In this document: positions 57,355 through 64,000 of the stretch, in pieces | Position numbering within the stretch: the stretch's first letter is position 1 | How the letters are laid out: every line of letters starts with the position of its first letter | NCBI RefSeq assembly: GCF_000775915.1 | Contig: NZ_BBLT01000012.1 | Location: 120,877 to 184,876, forward strand | Direction: 5' to 3' | DNA length: 64,000 bases | Source of the DNA: Sporocytophaga myxococcoides | GTDB taxonomy: Bacteria; Bacteroidota; Bacteroidia; Cytophagales; Cytophagaceae | Program-made: the position numbers and the translations under genes | Notes under the pieces: model-generated | Database searches by the model: none | What the model saw: only the letters and a program-made list of their open reading frames with translations | What the model was told of the DNA's origin: nothing

Positions 57355-58482
57355 TTACACATTGTATTCAATGTCAAAAACTCTGTCCAATTGTTTTTCA
57401 TTGAAAAAATCAGGTGTAATTTTTACTAATGCATTTCTAAACCAGATAGCAGCATTATTTTCCAAATGTGCTAATTCTCCTATTTTCCAACTTGTATTGA
57501 CAATGAAATGTGCTTTGGTCCTTCTTAGTTTTTCATATTGACTAAAAACTTCTTCAGCGCTTTTGTCTTGTGCAAATAGTTTTCCAATGACGAAAGCGTC
57601 TTCCACTGCCTGACAGGCGCCTTGTCCCATATTAGGCGTTGTGGCATGAGCTGCGTCACCTATTAGACATGCTTTTCCATTTGACCAATTGGTGATTGGT
57701 TCTAAGTCAATGATGTCACTAAAATGAATATGGGCTTTGGGTGTTCCTGAAATGATTTTTACCACTTTCGGATGAAACTCTTTAAACAACTCGGTAATGG
57801 TTACATTGTCATTCATCAAAGATTCGTTAATAACGGCATACCAATACACATTCTTATCACTGATTTTTACAAAGCCAAAACGTTTTCCTTTCCCCCATGC
57901 TTCTAAGGCCTCGTTGTTATATTTTTCAAACCAATCAAACTTTCCAACGCCTCTCCAACATTTTTGTCCTGTGTGCCTGATATTACCTGTTCCAAACAAT
58001 TGTTTTCTCACAACAGAATTTATACCATCAGCACCGATTAAAACATCAGCATGTACCACTGTTCCATCTTCAAAGGTTAGTTTGAATTCATTTCCTTTGT
58101 CAATACCGGATAGGCGTTTTGATAATTGAATGTTTTCAAAACCGATTTCATTGGCTAAAATTTTCTGCAGATCAGCCCGATGAATGGCGACGTTATAAAC
58201 ATTGTATTTGTTTTCAAACCTGGTAAGGTCTGCTAATGAAAGTGTATTGAGTTGAGCATCCGTAATTCTAATGTTAGAAATTTTACAACCTGCCTCTTCT
58301 ATTTTATGACAAACGCCTAGCTTTTTAAAAACCTGCATAGCATTGTTGGCCATTACAATACCTGCACCAACAGGTTTAATTTCTGATGCACTTTCGTAAA
58401 TTACAACTTCTTTTCCGATTTGCTTTAAGGCTAATGCTGTTGTCAGGCCGCCGATTCCTCCACCTATAATTGCTATTTTCAT
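57355..58482 (-). CDS. FAD-dependent aromatic monooxygenase
   Basis: 375 residues of the PHBH/salicylate hydroxylase-like family. The FAD-binding motif GGGIGGLTTALALKQIG, the ribose-binding VVIYESA, the DG motif DVLIGADGINSVVRKQL and GDAAHATTPNMGQGACQAVEDA are visible. The middle has WRGVGKFDWFEKYN and AWGKGKRFGFVKISDKNVYWYAV. The substrate is unknown; related proteins handle kynurenine-, salicylate- or urate-like compounds. It lies 76 bp after a Crp-type regulator gene on the same strand, mirroring the TetX-like pair. Confidence 0.87.
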   Translation of the reverse strand: MKIAIIGGGIGGLTTALALKQIGKEVVIYESASEIKPVGAGIVMANNAMQVFKKLGVCHKIEEAGCKISNIRITDAQLNTLSLADLTRFENKYNVYNVAIHRADLQKILANEIGFENIQLSKRLSGIDKGNEFKLTFEDGTVVHADVLIGADGINSVVRKQLFGTGNIRHTGQKCWRGVGKFDWFEKYNNEALEAWGKGKRFGFVKISDKNVYWYAVINESLMNDNVTITELFKEFHPKVVKIISGTPKAHIHFSDIIDLEPITNWSNGKACLIGDAAHATTPNMGQGACQAVEDAFVIGKLFAQDKSAEEVFSQYEKLRRTKAHFIVNTSWKIGELAHLENNAAIWFRNALVKITPDFFNEKQLDRVFDIEYNV

Positions 58483-58558
58483 TGTACTTTGTTTTTGATT
58501 TCTGCGACAAATTATGTCGTTAAAAAGTAAAAGACGTTCACTTAAGTTAATTTCTACT

Positions 58559-59131
58559 TTAGAAAATTCTTTTTCTAATTCTGCTCAATGATTGCGGTGT
58601 TATACCTAAATAGGAAGAAATATATTTTTGAGGAATTTTATTCAGAATTTCCGGTGACTTTTTCAAAAGGTTTAAATAACGTTGCTCGGGTGTGAAAAAA
58701 AACAGTTCGTCAAGCCTTTGTTTCGCTGAAAGAAAAGCCAGGTCAGATATTCGTTTTGCAAAACCCAGCCAAAAAACATCCTTCTTTATGAGTTCTTCAA
58801 CACCTTTTTTTTCAAAGTAAAGGACTTCTGTTTCCAACAGTGTTTCAATTTTTGCCTGAGATTTTTCGCCTGTAATATAGCTTGCGTAGTCACCAATTAC
58901 ATCCTCATTAACTTGCAATAAATAACTGACCTCCTCGCCTTTTTCGTTCAGATAATAAATTCGGGCAGCTCCATTGATAATATATCCCAAACGGTCAAAT
59001 ACACCATTTTTTGCTTCTATAAGTTCGTTTTTCGCGTGTGTAACGATCAAGCAAATACCCAACAATTCCTCTACCCGGTCAATTGGTATTTGAAGCGTGG
59101 TTACTAATTTTTCTTTTACAGACTGCGTCAT
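58559..59131 (-). CDS. Crp/Fnr-family transcriptional regulator
   Basis: 190 residues. The N-terminal cyclic-nucleotide-binding-like barrel (about 20-120) has [33 protein letters not shown] and [14 protein letters not shown]. The C-terminal helix-turn-helix is short, with [24 protein letters not shown] at the very end. This compact form is common in Bacteroidetes. The conserved cAMP phosphate-binding arginine is not obvious, so it is probably not cAMP-responsive. Its position upstream of the monooxygenase gene suggests it regulates that gene. Confidence 0.87.
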   Translation of the reverse strand: MTQSVKEKLVTTLQIPIDRVEELLGICLIVTHAKNELIEAKNGVFDRLGYIINGAARIYYLNEKGEEVSYLLQVNEDVIGDYASYITGEKSQAKIETLLETEVLYFEKKGVEELIKKDVFWLGFAKRISDLAFLSAKQRLDELFFFTPEQRYLNLLKKSPEILNKIPQKYISSYLGITPQSLSRIRKRIF

Positions 59132-59305
59132 TTAATTTGAGCTACTGAGGTTCTGGCATTCTATATAAACCGGGCAATCATTTCAAAAAATCTGATTGTC
59201 TGTTAATGTCCCCTCATTTTTATTAAATAGTGATCAGGCTGAAAGTTAAGAAAGAAGAAGGTAAAACGCAGAACTTTTTCTAATTAACCACATAACTGTT
59301 TATTC

Positions 59306-59345
59306 CGGATTAAACTGAGCCACTTAAAATTGTTTTTTCAACCTT
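59306..59345 (-). mobile_element. IS21-type terminal-repeat remnant
   Basis: Read on the minus strand, AAGTGGCTCAGTTTAATCCGGAATAAA has the GTGGCTCA-GTTT-CCGGAAT pattern of terminal repeats of Bacteroidetes IS21-family elements. No istA or istB sequence accompanies it. It rests on memory of the motif only. Confidence 0.35.
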
Positions 59346-59555
59346 AAGAAGCTTAATTTCTGCTGATTAAGTTTATATACATTAAACCTACAAATGAAAG
59401 GATGCCATGGCAGATAATAAAATTGTATCAAGCCCAACATGTTAAGGGCGATGTAAAATGAAAGTCGTTTTACTTTTCTTTTGATTTTGTCCACCTAAAT
59501 GATTGTCCAACAAATCAGTTAAAGCGTCAAAATCCAAAGAGACTAAAAATATAAA

Positions 59556-59592
59556 GAGGCTGGCTTAAAATTTAAGCCAGTCTCTTTTGCAC
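59556..59592 (-). terminator. Hairpin with flanking U-tract
   Basis: AGAGGCTGGCTTAAA pairs with TTTAAGCCAGTCTCT (two G-T pairs), followed by TTTT. It can form on either strand. On the plus strand it looks like a terminator, though no plus-strand gene precedes it. Confidence 0.5.
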
Positions 59593-59619
59593 TGTAGTAC
59601 TCAAAGTCTTAAATTCTGA

Positions 59620-59754
59620 TCATCTTCTCCTTCTTATCAAATCTTGTGGTATTCCCAGTTCTTTGGCTGTAGCTGGAATAGATCCTTTTGCTTCAGCCAA
59701 TTCAATAGTCATCGTTTTAAATGAACTATCGTAATGCTTTCTTGATCTTTTCAT
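59620..59754 (-). pseudogene. IS3-family transposase OrfA N-terminal fragment
   Basis: From the ATG at 59754 the frame gives MKRSRKHYDSSFKTM, then TIELAEAKGSIPATAKELG and IPQDLIRRRR, then TGA at 59620. This is the start and helix-turn-helix of an IS3-family OrfA, which normally continues WxxEF after the last Arg and is about 100 residues. Only the first 44 residues remain, so it is a dead relic. Nothing else of the element is recognisable in 59132-59781 apart from a possible IS21 end. Confidence 0.75.
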
Positions 59755-59781
59755 TTTGACTTTAATTTAAGTATTTTACGC

Positions 59782-60066
59782 TTAACTTAATGTCCAGTCA
59801 AAGGTAGCAGATCCAAAGTTACTAACAGTCATTTCTCCAATACCTAAACGCACTGTAGAATCATTGGGAACACTAAGTCGAATCGAACCAACATTCATCT
59901 TTTCAATTAACTCATCTTTCGTCATTAAACCTTCGCAATCAATCATGCAGTCTGCAAATACAACAAGTGGGACAATCCGGCAAAAGTAATGAATCTCTAT
60001 TACCAGAATTGAACGTCCTTCAATTCTTTGCCCGTCTACTTCTCGATAGATCTTGTAATTTGTCAT
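59782..60066 (-). CDS. Unknown small protein (possibly DUF7638-like)
   Basis: 94 residues. The sequence runs TNYKIYREVDGQRIEGRSILVIEIHYFCRIVPLVVFADCMIDCEGLM, then a KMNVGSIRLSVPNDSTVRLG segment and a final beta-strand region ending DWTLS. The order (DGQRIEG, short Asp/Cys strand, P-D-x-x-x-I/V-R-LG) recalls small DUF7638 proteins of Bacteroidetes. It is probably cytoplasmic. It is the last minus-strand gene before the IS91-type element. Confidence 0.55.
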   Translation of the reverse strand: MTNYKIYREVDGQRIEGRSILVIEIHYFCRIVPLVVFADCMIDCEGLMTKDELIEKMNVGSIRLSVPNDSTVRLGIGEMTVSNFGSATFDWTLS

Positions 60067-60217
60067 ATCCTGTTAAAAAAATTATCATCACGATTTCGTG
60101 CGTTGAAAGGATCGCCTTCTGAAACCAGAAAACTGTCTGACTGCATCAACCTTTATCTATTGCTCAAATGTTTCTATTTACACTATCTGCCTAATAATGC
60201 AAAGCAGGTGTTGAACT

Positions 60218-60233
60218 AAACCTTCGGTAGTTT
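60218..60233 (+). repeat. Left 16-bp inverted repeat of IS91-type element
   Basis: AAACCTTCGGTAGTTT. Its exact reverse complement is at 61781-61796, on the far side of the transposase gene. Confidence 0.9.
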
Positions 60234-60290
60234 CTAGCAAGCAGTGTAAATTATAAGCAAAATTTTAAATCTTATTCTCATGAAAAAAAA

Positions 60291-60452
60291 GAATGCTCTG
60301 TAATCGACACTGCTTGTACTAAGATAGCTGGTTTTTCCGAGTTGTACCAGAACTTAAAGCAAAAAGTATTTCTTTCCGGTAAAAGTGACAGCACGCTGCG
60401 CAACTACTCCCACCACCTGGCAAATATACTAAACAGTAAGCCTTTATCGTGA
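60291..60452 (+). pseudogene. Internally deleted tyrosine recombinase (integrase) gene
   Basis: The open frame from 60291 gives FSELYQNLKQKVFLSGKSDS, then TLRNYSHHLANIL, the SAM-like N-terminal domain of a phage-type integrase. It then jumps to LNSKPLS and TGA at 60450-60452, the end of such a gene that overlaps the transposase start. The whole catalytic domain is missing. The nearest ATG (60280) is one A short of being in frame (A8 run). It is non-functional. Confidence 0.6.
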
Positions 60453-61573
60453 GGCCTGAGTTTGAAGTGGCTGATGTGCTCAGAGCGCATTGGCCAAACA
60501 TTGAGCAGGCTCCTTTTATAAACTCATGGAAACTGCGTACCCTTGGAGCTGTAATGAGATGAAGGACTGCAGACATGGGCGGACATGTCGATGCATGCAC
60601 TTCATGCGGCAATATGCGCATCAGCTACAACAGCTGCAGAAACAGGCATTGCCCTAAATGCCAGGGCAACAAAAGGGAACAATGGATACAGGCACGGGAA
60701 CAGGAGCTCTTGCCTGTACCTTACTTTCATGTAGTATTCACGCTGCCTGAAGAACTTAATACTCTTGCCTTGCATCAGCCTGCAATGGCATACAATACAC
60801 TTTTTGAAGCTGCATGGGAGACTATACAAACCTTTGGTTATGATCACAAACTCCTGGGCGCAAAGACTGGCATGATCTCCATACTGCACACATGGGGACA
60901 AACCCTTTCGCTGCATCCTCACCTGCACTGTATTGTACCTGGAGGTGGAATCAATGGTTCTGGAAAATGGAAGTCCGCTAAAAGCAAAGGAAAATACCTC
61001 TTTCCTGTAAAGGCCATGAGCAAGGTATTCAGAGGCAAGTTTCTCGCATATTTAAAAAATAATTACTCCCCTGATAAGGCTCTGATTAATGCTTTGTATA
61101 AGAAAGATTGGGTTGTATATACCAAACAACCTTTTGCAAATAACAATACCGTTATTGAATATCTGGGAAGGTATACACACAAGATTGCTATCAGCAACCA
61201 TCGGATTAAGAACATTAGTAAAGACTCTGTCACATTCACTTACAAGGATTACAGACAGGATGATGTAAAGAAAGAGATGACTCTGAATTCTATGGAATTT
61301 GTTCGAAGGTTTGCACTGCATGTACTTCCCAAAAGATTTGTTCGGATAAGACACTTTGGTATTCTCAGCAGCTCTTCCAAAAAGGAATCCATTCCTACTA
61401 TTAAAGAACAGCTATCTTGTATGGTAAGCCGGACAAGACCTCCAAGAATTCTTACTATCTACGACCCTTTACTCTGCCCTTGTTGCAAAACTAAAACCAT
61501 GATCGTAAAGGAAGTTTTTAACAGGCGCGGACCGCCTGTTAAGATCTTCTTTGAAAAGACCGTTATCGTTTAG
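60449..61573 (+). pseudogene. IS91-family transposase with in-frame stop
   Basis: The frame starts at a GTG (60449) overlapping the integrase stop: RPEFEVADVLRAHWPNIEQA, then SWKLRTLGAVMR, then TGA (60560-60562), then RTADMGGHVDACTSCG and on to 61573. Related transposases have Cys at the stop position, so TGC or TGT has become TGA. The remainder (from Met 60575, 332 residues) keeps the zinc cluster CxxC-C-HCPKC, the HUH motif HPHLHC and the paired tyrosines of YLGRYTH needed for rolling-circle transposition. Read-through or translation from 60575 would lack the first 42 residues; activity is doubtful. Confidence 0.85.
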
Positions 61574-61780
61574 ATTTGTTCACTCTCTGCTTTAGGGCTT
61601 TGATGGCGAAGCTTTGTTCGGATGCGAGAAAAGCAGCAAAATTTAGCCCGCAGAAAACATTCTGTGAGACTTGAAATAAGAATAAAAATCCGAAGAGCTC
61701 TTTAGGTACTTTTTTACAATACGCACATTCTCACTTTTTAACCTAAGAAAAAATCACTCTTTACCCATAGTGCACCACAA

Positions 61781-61796
61781 AAACTACCGAAGGTTT
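61781..61796 (-). repeat. Right 16-bp inverted repeat of IS91-type element
   Basis: AAACTACCGAAGGTTT, the exact reverse complement of 60218-60233. It lies about 50 bp before the cassette-type box at 61849-61858, inside what would be the attC-like spacer of the first cassette. Confidence 0.9.
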
Positions 61797-61848
61797 CGCT
61801 CAACATCGTTTTCATTCTGGGCACTCCATGCCATACGAAAACTTAGTT

Positions 61849-62552
61849 GTTGTCGGCAGTAATTAATCTTTTATTTTAAAGTTAATTTTCTGATTACCTA
61901 TCAATTGAATTAATTCTTCTTTGGTTATTCTTTTTTCTATTTCGTATGGTATCACCACTCCAACTGGATGTCCAAAATTTAAGTAATCGGTTTTGTATAA
62001 GTGACCTTTCGTGTCAATCAGCCGTTCTGAATCCGTCCATTCATATCCAACGTAATCAACTTGGTTTATTAATTGTTCAATTGTTTCTAGTTTAATTATA
62101 TCGTTGGGATATTTAAGATCAATTATTATAGCAGGAAATATTGGAGGATTAAATTTGTCACCACTTATCCAGTTGTTCAAGTATTTGGAATGGATTTGTT
62201 CAAGCTTTTTGAAATTACGTTTGTCATATATGCTCCACATATCGTTGAACAATTCGTTGTCTATACTTTTTAATGATTCGATCGACTTGAAATTTAGTTT
62301 CTCATCACTCAAGCCCATAATAGGACATCTTAAAACATCGAAGGGAATTTGCCTGACAATTGACATACTTTTATCATCAATTTCTATCCACCAATAGTCA
62401 ACTCTTTTAAGTTTTTTATATCTTTTATATTCAGATAATTTACTTGAAAATAATGAAGATACCCAATTCAGTGGTCTGATTGAATCGGGATTTAGTAAGG
62501 AATTCTTATGTAATATTTGCAATGTTTGCATCTTTCCTTTATTGCCGACAAC
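61849..62552 (-). repeat. Integron-cassette-like unit 1 (gene-specific boxes)
   Basis: GTTGTCGGCA (61849-61858) and TGCCGACAAC (62543-62552) are exact inverted copies bracketing the 222-residue gene, 4 bp from its stop and 11 bp from its start. In an integron cassette the first bases and the R'' box after the gene are complementary in this way. GTT...AAC ends match, but the core is GTTGTCG, not the GTTRRRY consensus. Confidence 0.6.
61863..62531 (-). CDS. Unknown cassette-borne protein
   Basis: 222 residues, soluble, no signal peptide or membrane segment. Landmarks are RPLNWVSSLFSSKLSEYKRYKKLKRVDYWWIEID, MGLSDEKLNFKSIESL, IFPAIIIDLKYPNDIIKLETIEQLI and YKTDYLNFGHPVGVVIPYEIEKRITKEELIQLIG. I recognise no family; cassette genes are commonly orphans. 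It is bracketed by exact inverted boxes and followed in its own direction by an attC-like region interrupted by the IS91-type right repeat. Confidence 0.65.
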   Translation of the reverse strand: MQTLQILHKNSLLNPDSIRPLNWVSSLFSSKLSEYKRYKKLKRVDYWWIEIDDKSMSIVRQIPFDVLRCPIMGLSDEKLNFKSIESLKSIDNELFNDMWSIYDKRNFKKLEQIHSKYLNNWISGDKFNPPIFPAIIIDLKYPNDIIKLETIEQLINQVDYVGYEWTDSERLIDTKGHLYKTDYLNFGHPVGVVIPYEIEKRITKEELIQLIGNQKINFKIKD

Positions 62553-62709
62553 GGTTATGCTATGCTCCGGTCACTGCTTTAAAACTTAAATGTATCCTCA
62601 TGCACCGAAGCAAGCCAGGCCATAATTTACAATAAAAAATTCTGGCGGACAATAACCTCATTCCTCGACTATACTACTGAACCAGTGGCTGGAGTATAGC
62701 AATTGTTGT
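62548..62709. repeat. attC-like 162-bp imperfect palindrome
   Basis: ACAAC (62548-62552) pairs with GTTGT (62705-62709). Inside, 62556-62576 (TATGCTATGCTCCGGTCACTG) pairs with 62683-62703 (CAGTGGCTGGAGTATAGCAAT) in about 19 of 21 positions including three G-T pairs. An inner alternative arm TGCTCCGGT/ACCGAAGCA is also present. AGGCCATAAT at 62617-62626 is shared with the next spacer at the same offset (69 against 70 bp from ACAACGGT). It has the size and shape of a long attC/VCR-type recombination site. Confidence 0.6.
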
Positions 62710-63844
62710 GCAACGTATTTTTTATGTCCATTTTAACTCTTTATTAATCAAGGTCGGGAAACGTAAAATAAAGTAGGAAATAAGCCCTGAATTCAGGGAA
62801 GCTAAAATAGCAACGATTAATCCAAACCAAATAGACTTTGAAGAGATTAGCAATAAAACAAATGGTAATAAAACACCAAAAATTAAACTGACCGTTATCA
62901 AAGTCATAATTAATAGATTTAAATCTGTTACGCCCTTCTTTAAGTCCTTTAGGCGTATGTACAGTTCTTTTAAATAATGAGAGCTAAAATCGTCAGCTAA
63001 TTCCTTTAATAATTCATTGTTCAATTCGTGTCCTTCATATTTTTTGTTTATTCGGCTTGCCGCAGATAATATGAATTCCTTATCACTTGATAAGGCCTTA
63101 TAGTTAATAAAGTTGTAATTCTGGTCCAACCAATACCAAATAGTATTAAAGATGTCACAATCAAGCCATTTTTCAACTGCTTTAATATTGTAAAGTCCGT
63201 TATGCTCAAAATCTTTATAAAGTTCTTCTTGAAATTCGTATTCAGGATTATTCCTGTTTCTTACTAATGATACCATAGCTAAATAGAGGGTAGACTGACC
63301 TTCTTTAAAGTTTTCATGGTTATAGAGTTCCTGTATTAGCTCTTTGTTTTTTGGTTTATAATCGCTTATCATCGAAAGTCTGTAATCGTAAAAATCTATA
63401 TGTTTAAATTTGCCGTAATCAATTAAAGATTTTGTGGCATTATCATTAGTCCATACCTGATAATAATAGGTCAGTTTATTTAAGATTCTTCTGAATTCAG
63501 TTATTTTTCGAGAAAGGCTTATAGCTTCATTTAAGGTTTCAAGTTTTCTATCCTTTGACCAGGTAATTCTTGAAAATAAATATGTTATTAGAATTGCTGA
63601 GAATACAGCATTTACCGTTAGAAGATTGGTCAGAATTGAATTTGCATCAACTGTCTTAAAACATCTAGAAGCGAAAAAATAAAAAACCGCACTCGCAATG
63701 GTAATGGATATTATAAATACAAAAATGTGTAGCCAAGGTAGATGTTTGATAGCAAAAATAAGATTATGTAATCTTATCCGATTAAGTTCTTTTTTAGTTT
63801 GGGTATTCAATGATTGATGGTTTTATGTTCATATGTTGCACAAC
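62705..63844 (-). repeat. Integron-cassette-like unit 2 (gene-specific boxes)
   Basis: GTTGTGCAAC (62705-62714) and GTTGCACAAC (63835-63844) are exact inverted copies bracketing the 362-residue gene, 7 bp from its stop and 24 bp from its start. The outer five bases match unit 1, but the inner five differ (GCAAC against CGGCA), as expected if each cassette carries its own R'/R'' pair. Confidence 0.6.
62722..63810 (-). CDS. Unknown cassette-borne membrane protein
   Basis: 362 residues with two N-terminal hydrophobic helices (about 28-50, IFVFIISITIASAVFYFF, and 62-82) and two C-terminal helices (about 300-322 and 328-350). A 210-residue cytoplasmic, Tyr/Asn/Lys-rich middle lies between (SRKITEFRRILNKLTYYYQVW, YNHENFKEGQSTLYLAM, WYWLDQNYNFINYKAL). 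The two-helix, soluble, two-helix layout is seen in some defence or effector membrane proteins, but I cannot assign a family. It is upstream of the 222-residue gene in the same direction. Confidence 0.68.
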   Translation of the reverse strand: MNTQTKKELNRIRLHNLIFAIKHLPWLHIFVFIISITIASAVFYFFASRCFKTVDANSILTNLLTVNAVFSAILITYLFSRITWSKDRKLETLNEAISLSRKITEFRRILNKLTYYYQVWTNDNATKSLIDYGKFKHIDFYDYRLSMISDYKPKNKELIQELYNHENFKEGQSTLYLAMVSLVRNRNNPEYEFQEELYKDFEHNGLYNIKAVEKWLDCDIFNTIWYWLDQNYNFINYKALSSDKEFILSAASRINKKYEGHELNNELLKELADDFSSHYLKELYIRLKDLKKGVTDLNLLIMTLITVSLIFGVLLPFVLLLISSKSIWFGLIVAILASLNSGLISYFILRFPTLINKELKWT

Positions 63845-64000
63845 GGTAAGGGTTGTTGACATGGCGGGATTTTGAAGCGCTACTCTATCCCCCGCTACGA
63901 AAGAGCCCTAGGCCATAATATAAAAATAATAAAAAAGGGCGATAAATAAAGCACAAGCCTTGAAATCCACCGCTGCAGACCTCCATGGACACAACCTAGT
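63835..64000. repeat. Second attC-like palindrome (cut by window end)
   Basis: After GTTGCACAACGG, the arm GGTAAGGGTTGTTGACATGG (63845-63864) has an imperfect complement starting CCATGGACACAACCTAGT at 63983-64000, where the window ends. Inner arms GGCGGGAT and ATCCCCCGCT (about 63864-63895) can also pair. AGGCCATAAT recurs at 63910-63919. Confidence 0.45.

Larger units (their letters stand above)
60218..61796 (+). mobile_element. Decayed IS91-type element bounded by a 16-bp inverted repeat
   Basis: The element spans from AAACCTTCGGTAGTTT (60218-60233) to its exact reverse complement (61781-61796). Inside are the N- and C-terminal ends of a tyrosine recombinase with the middle missing, and an IS91-family Y2/HUH transposase gene with an in-frame stop. 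Known Bacteroidetes IS91-like elements can carry an accessory integrase upstream of the transposase, so this is probably a degraded copy. Terminal inverted repeats are not a usual feature of IS91. The exact element boundaries are therefore tentative, and 61574-61780 has no gene. Confidence 0.65.

Noticed and set aside
47370..60066. Cassette-type boxes around other accessory genes
   Set aside because: I looked for GTTGT/ACAAC box pairs and the AGGCCATAAT block around the other small genes and found none convincing; the pattern is confined to the last 2.2 kb.

Overview
The window looks like a piece of a Bacteroidetes chromosome, most likely a gliding, polysaccharide-degrading Cytophagales relative (Cytophaga/Sporocytophaga-like). 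Supporting signs are low GC, weak Shine-Dalgarno sequences, TAnnTTTG-type promoter elements, several secreted proteins with type A C-terminal sorting domains of the type IX secretion system (T9SS), SBBP-repeat, CotH, GH26 and PL1 proteins, and IS91-, IS3- and IS21-type debris. The genus is an inference. No rRNA, tRNA or CRISPR array was seen.

Layout. 1-4,990 (minus): a thiamine operon thiS-thiC-tenI/thiE2-thiD-thiE-thiG behind a TPP riboswitch; thiG runs off the left edge. 5,194-6,048: prmC. 6,310-11,712: a giant 1800-residue T9SS-exported propeller/Ig protein with a promoter-like site and a strong terminator. 11,986-13,142: a tightly packed unknown operon containing a 34-codon micro-ORF. 13,605-22,832: seven co-directional, mostly overlapping genes (class I-like HMG-CoA reductase, UbiA prenyltransferase, rifampicin-phosphotransferase-like PEP synthase homologue, BtaA-like DUF3419 protein, phytol/dolichol-kinase-like membrane protein, acetyltransferase-like protein, OleC-like AMP ligase). 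Together they look like a dedicated pathway for an unusual isoprenoid or amino-lipid; I know of no described product.

23,010-47,100: mostly envelope and secreted proteins: MORN-repeat protein, PepSY protein, slipin, outer-membrane barrels, FG-GAP-like T9SS protein, DUF4105 and DUF1287 proteins, divergent T9SS GH26 mannanase and PL1 pectate lyase (plant polysaccharide attack), YwbE, SdiA-regulated-like lipoprotein, CotH protein. Two genes here are frameshifted (34,701-35,062 and 44,541-45,219).

47,370-60,066 (almost all minus): a ChaA-type cation/proton antiporter, then an accessory stretch of small unknown or immunity-like proteins (DUF1963, DUF7079), a metallo-beta-lactamase-fold hydrolase, an NTF2-like gene with an in-frame stop, a TetX-like flavin monooxygenase behind its own AraC regulator, a second flavin monooxygenase behind a Crp-type regulator, and IS remnants.

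60,218-64,000: a decayed IS91-type element bounded by a perfect 16-bp inverted repeat, followed by two unknown genes arranged like integron gene cassettes. Each gene is bracketed by its own matching GTTGT.../...ACAAC boxes, and the spacer between them is a ~160-bp imperfect palindrome, as an attC site would be. No integrase is visible, so this would be a CALIN-like array with a non-canonical core. The cassette array and the 13.6-22.8 kb lipid/isoprenoid cluster are the two things most worth following up.
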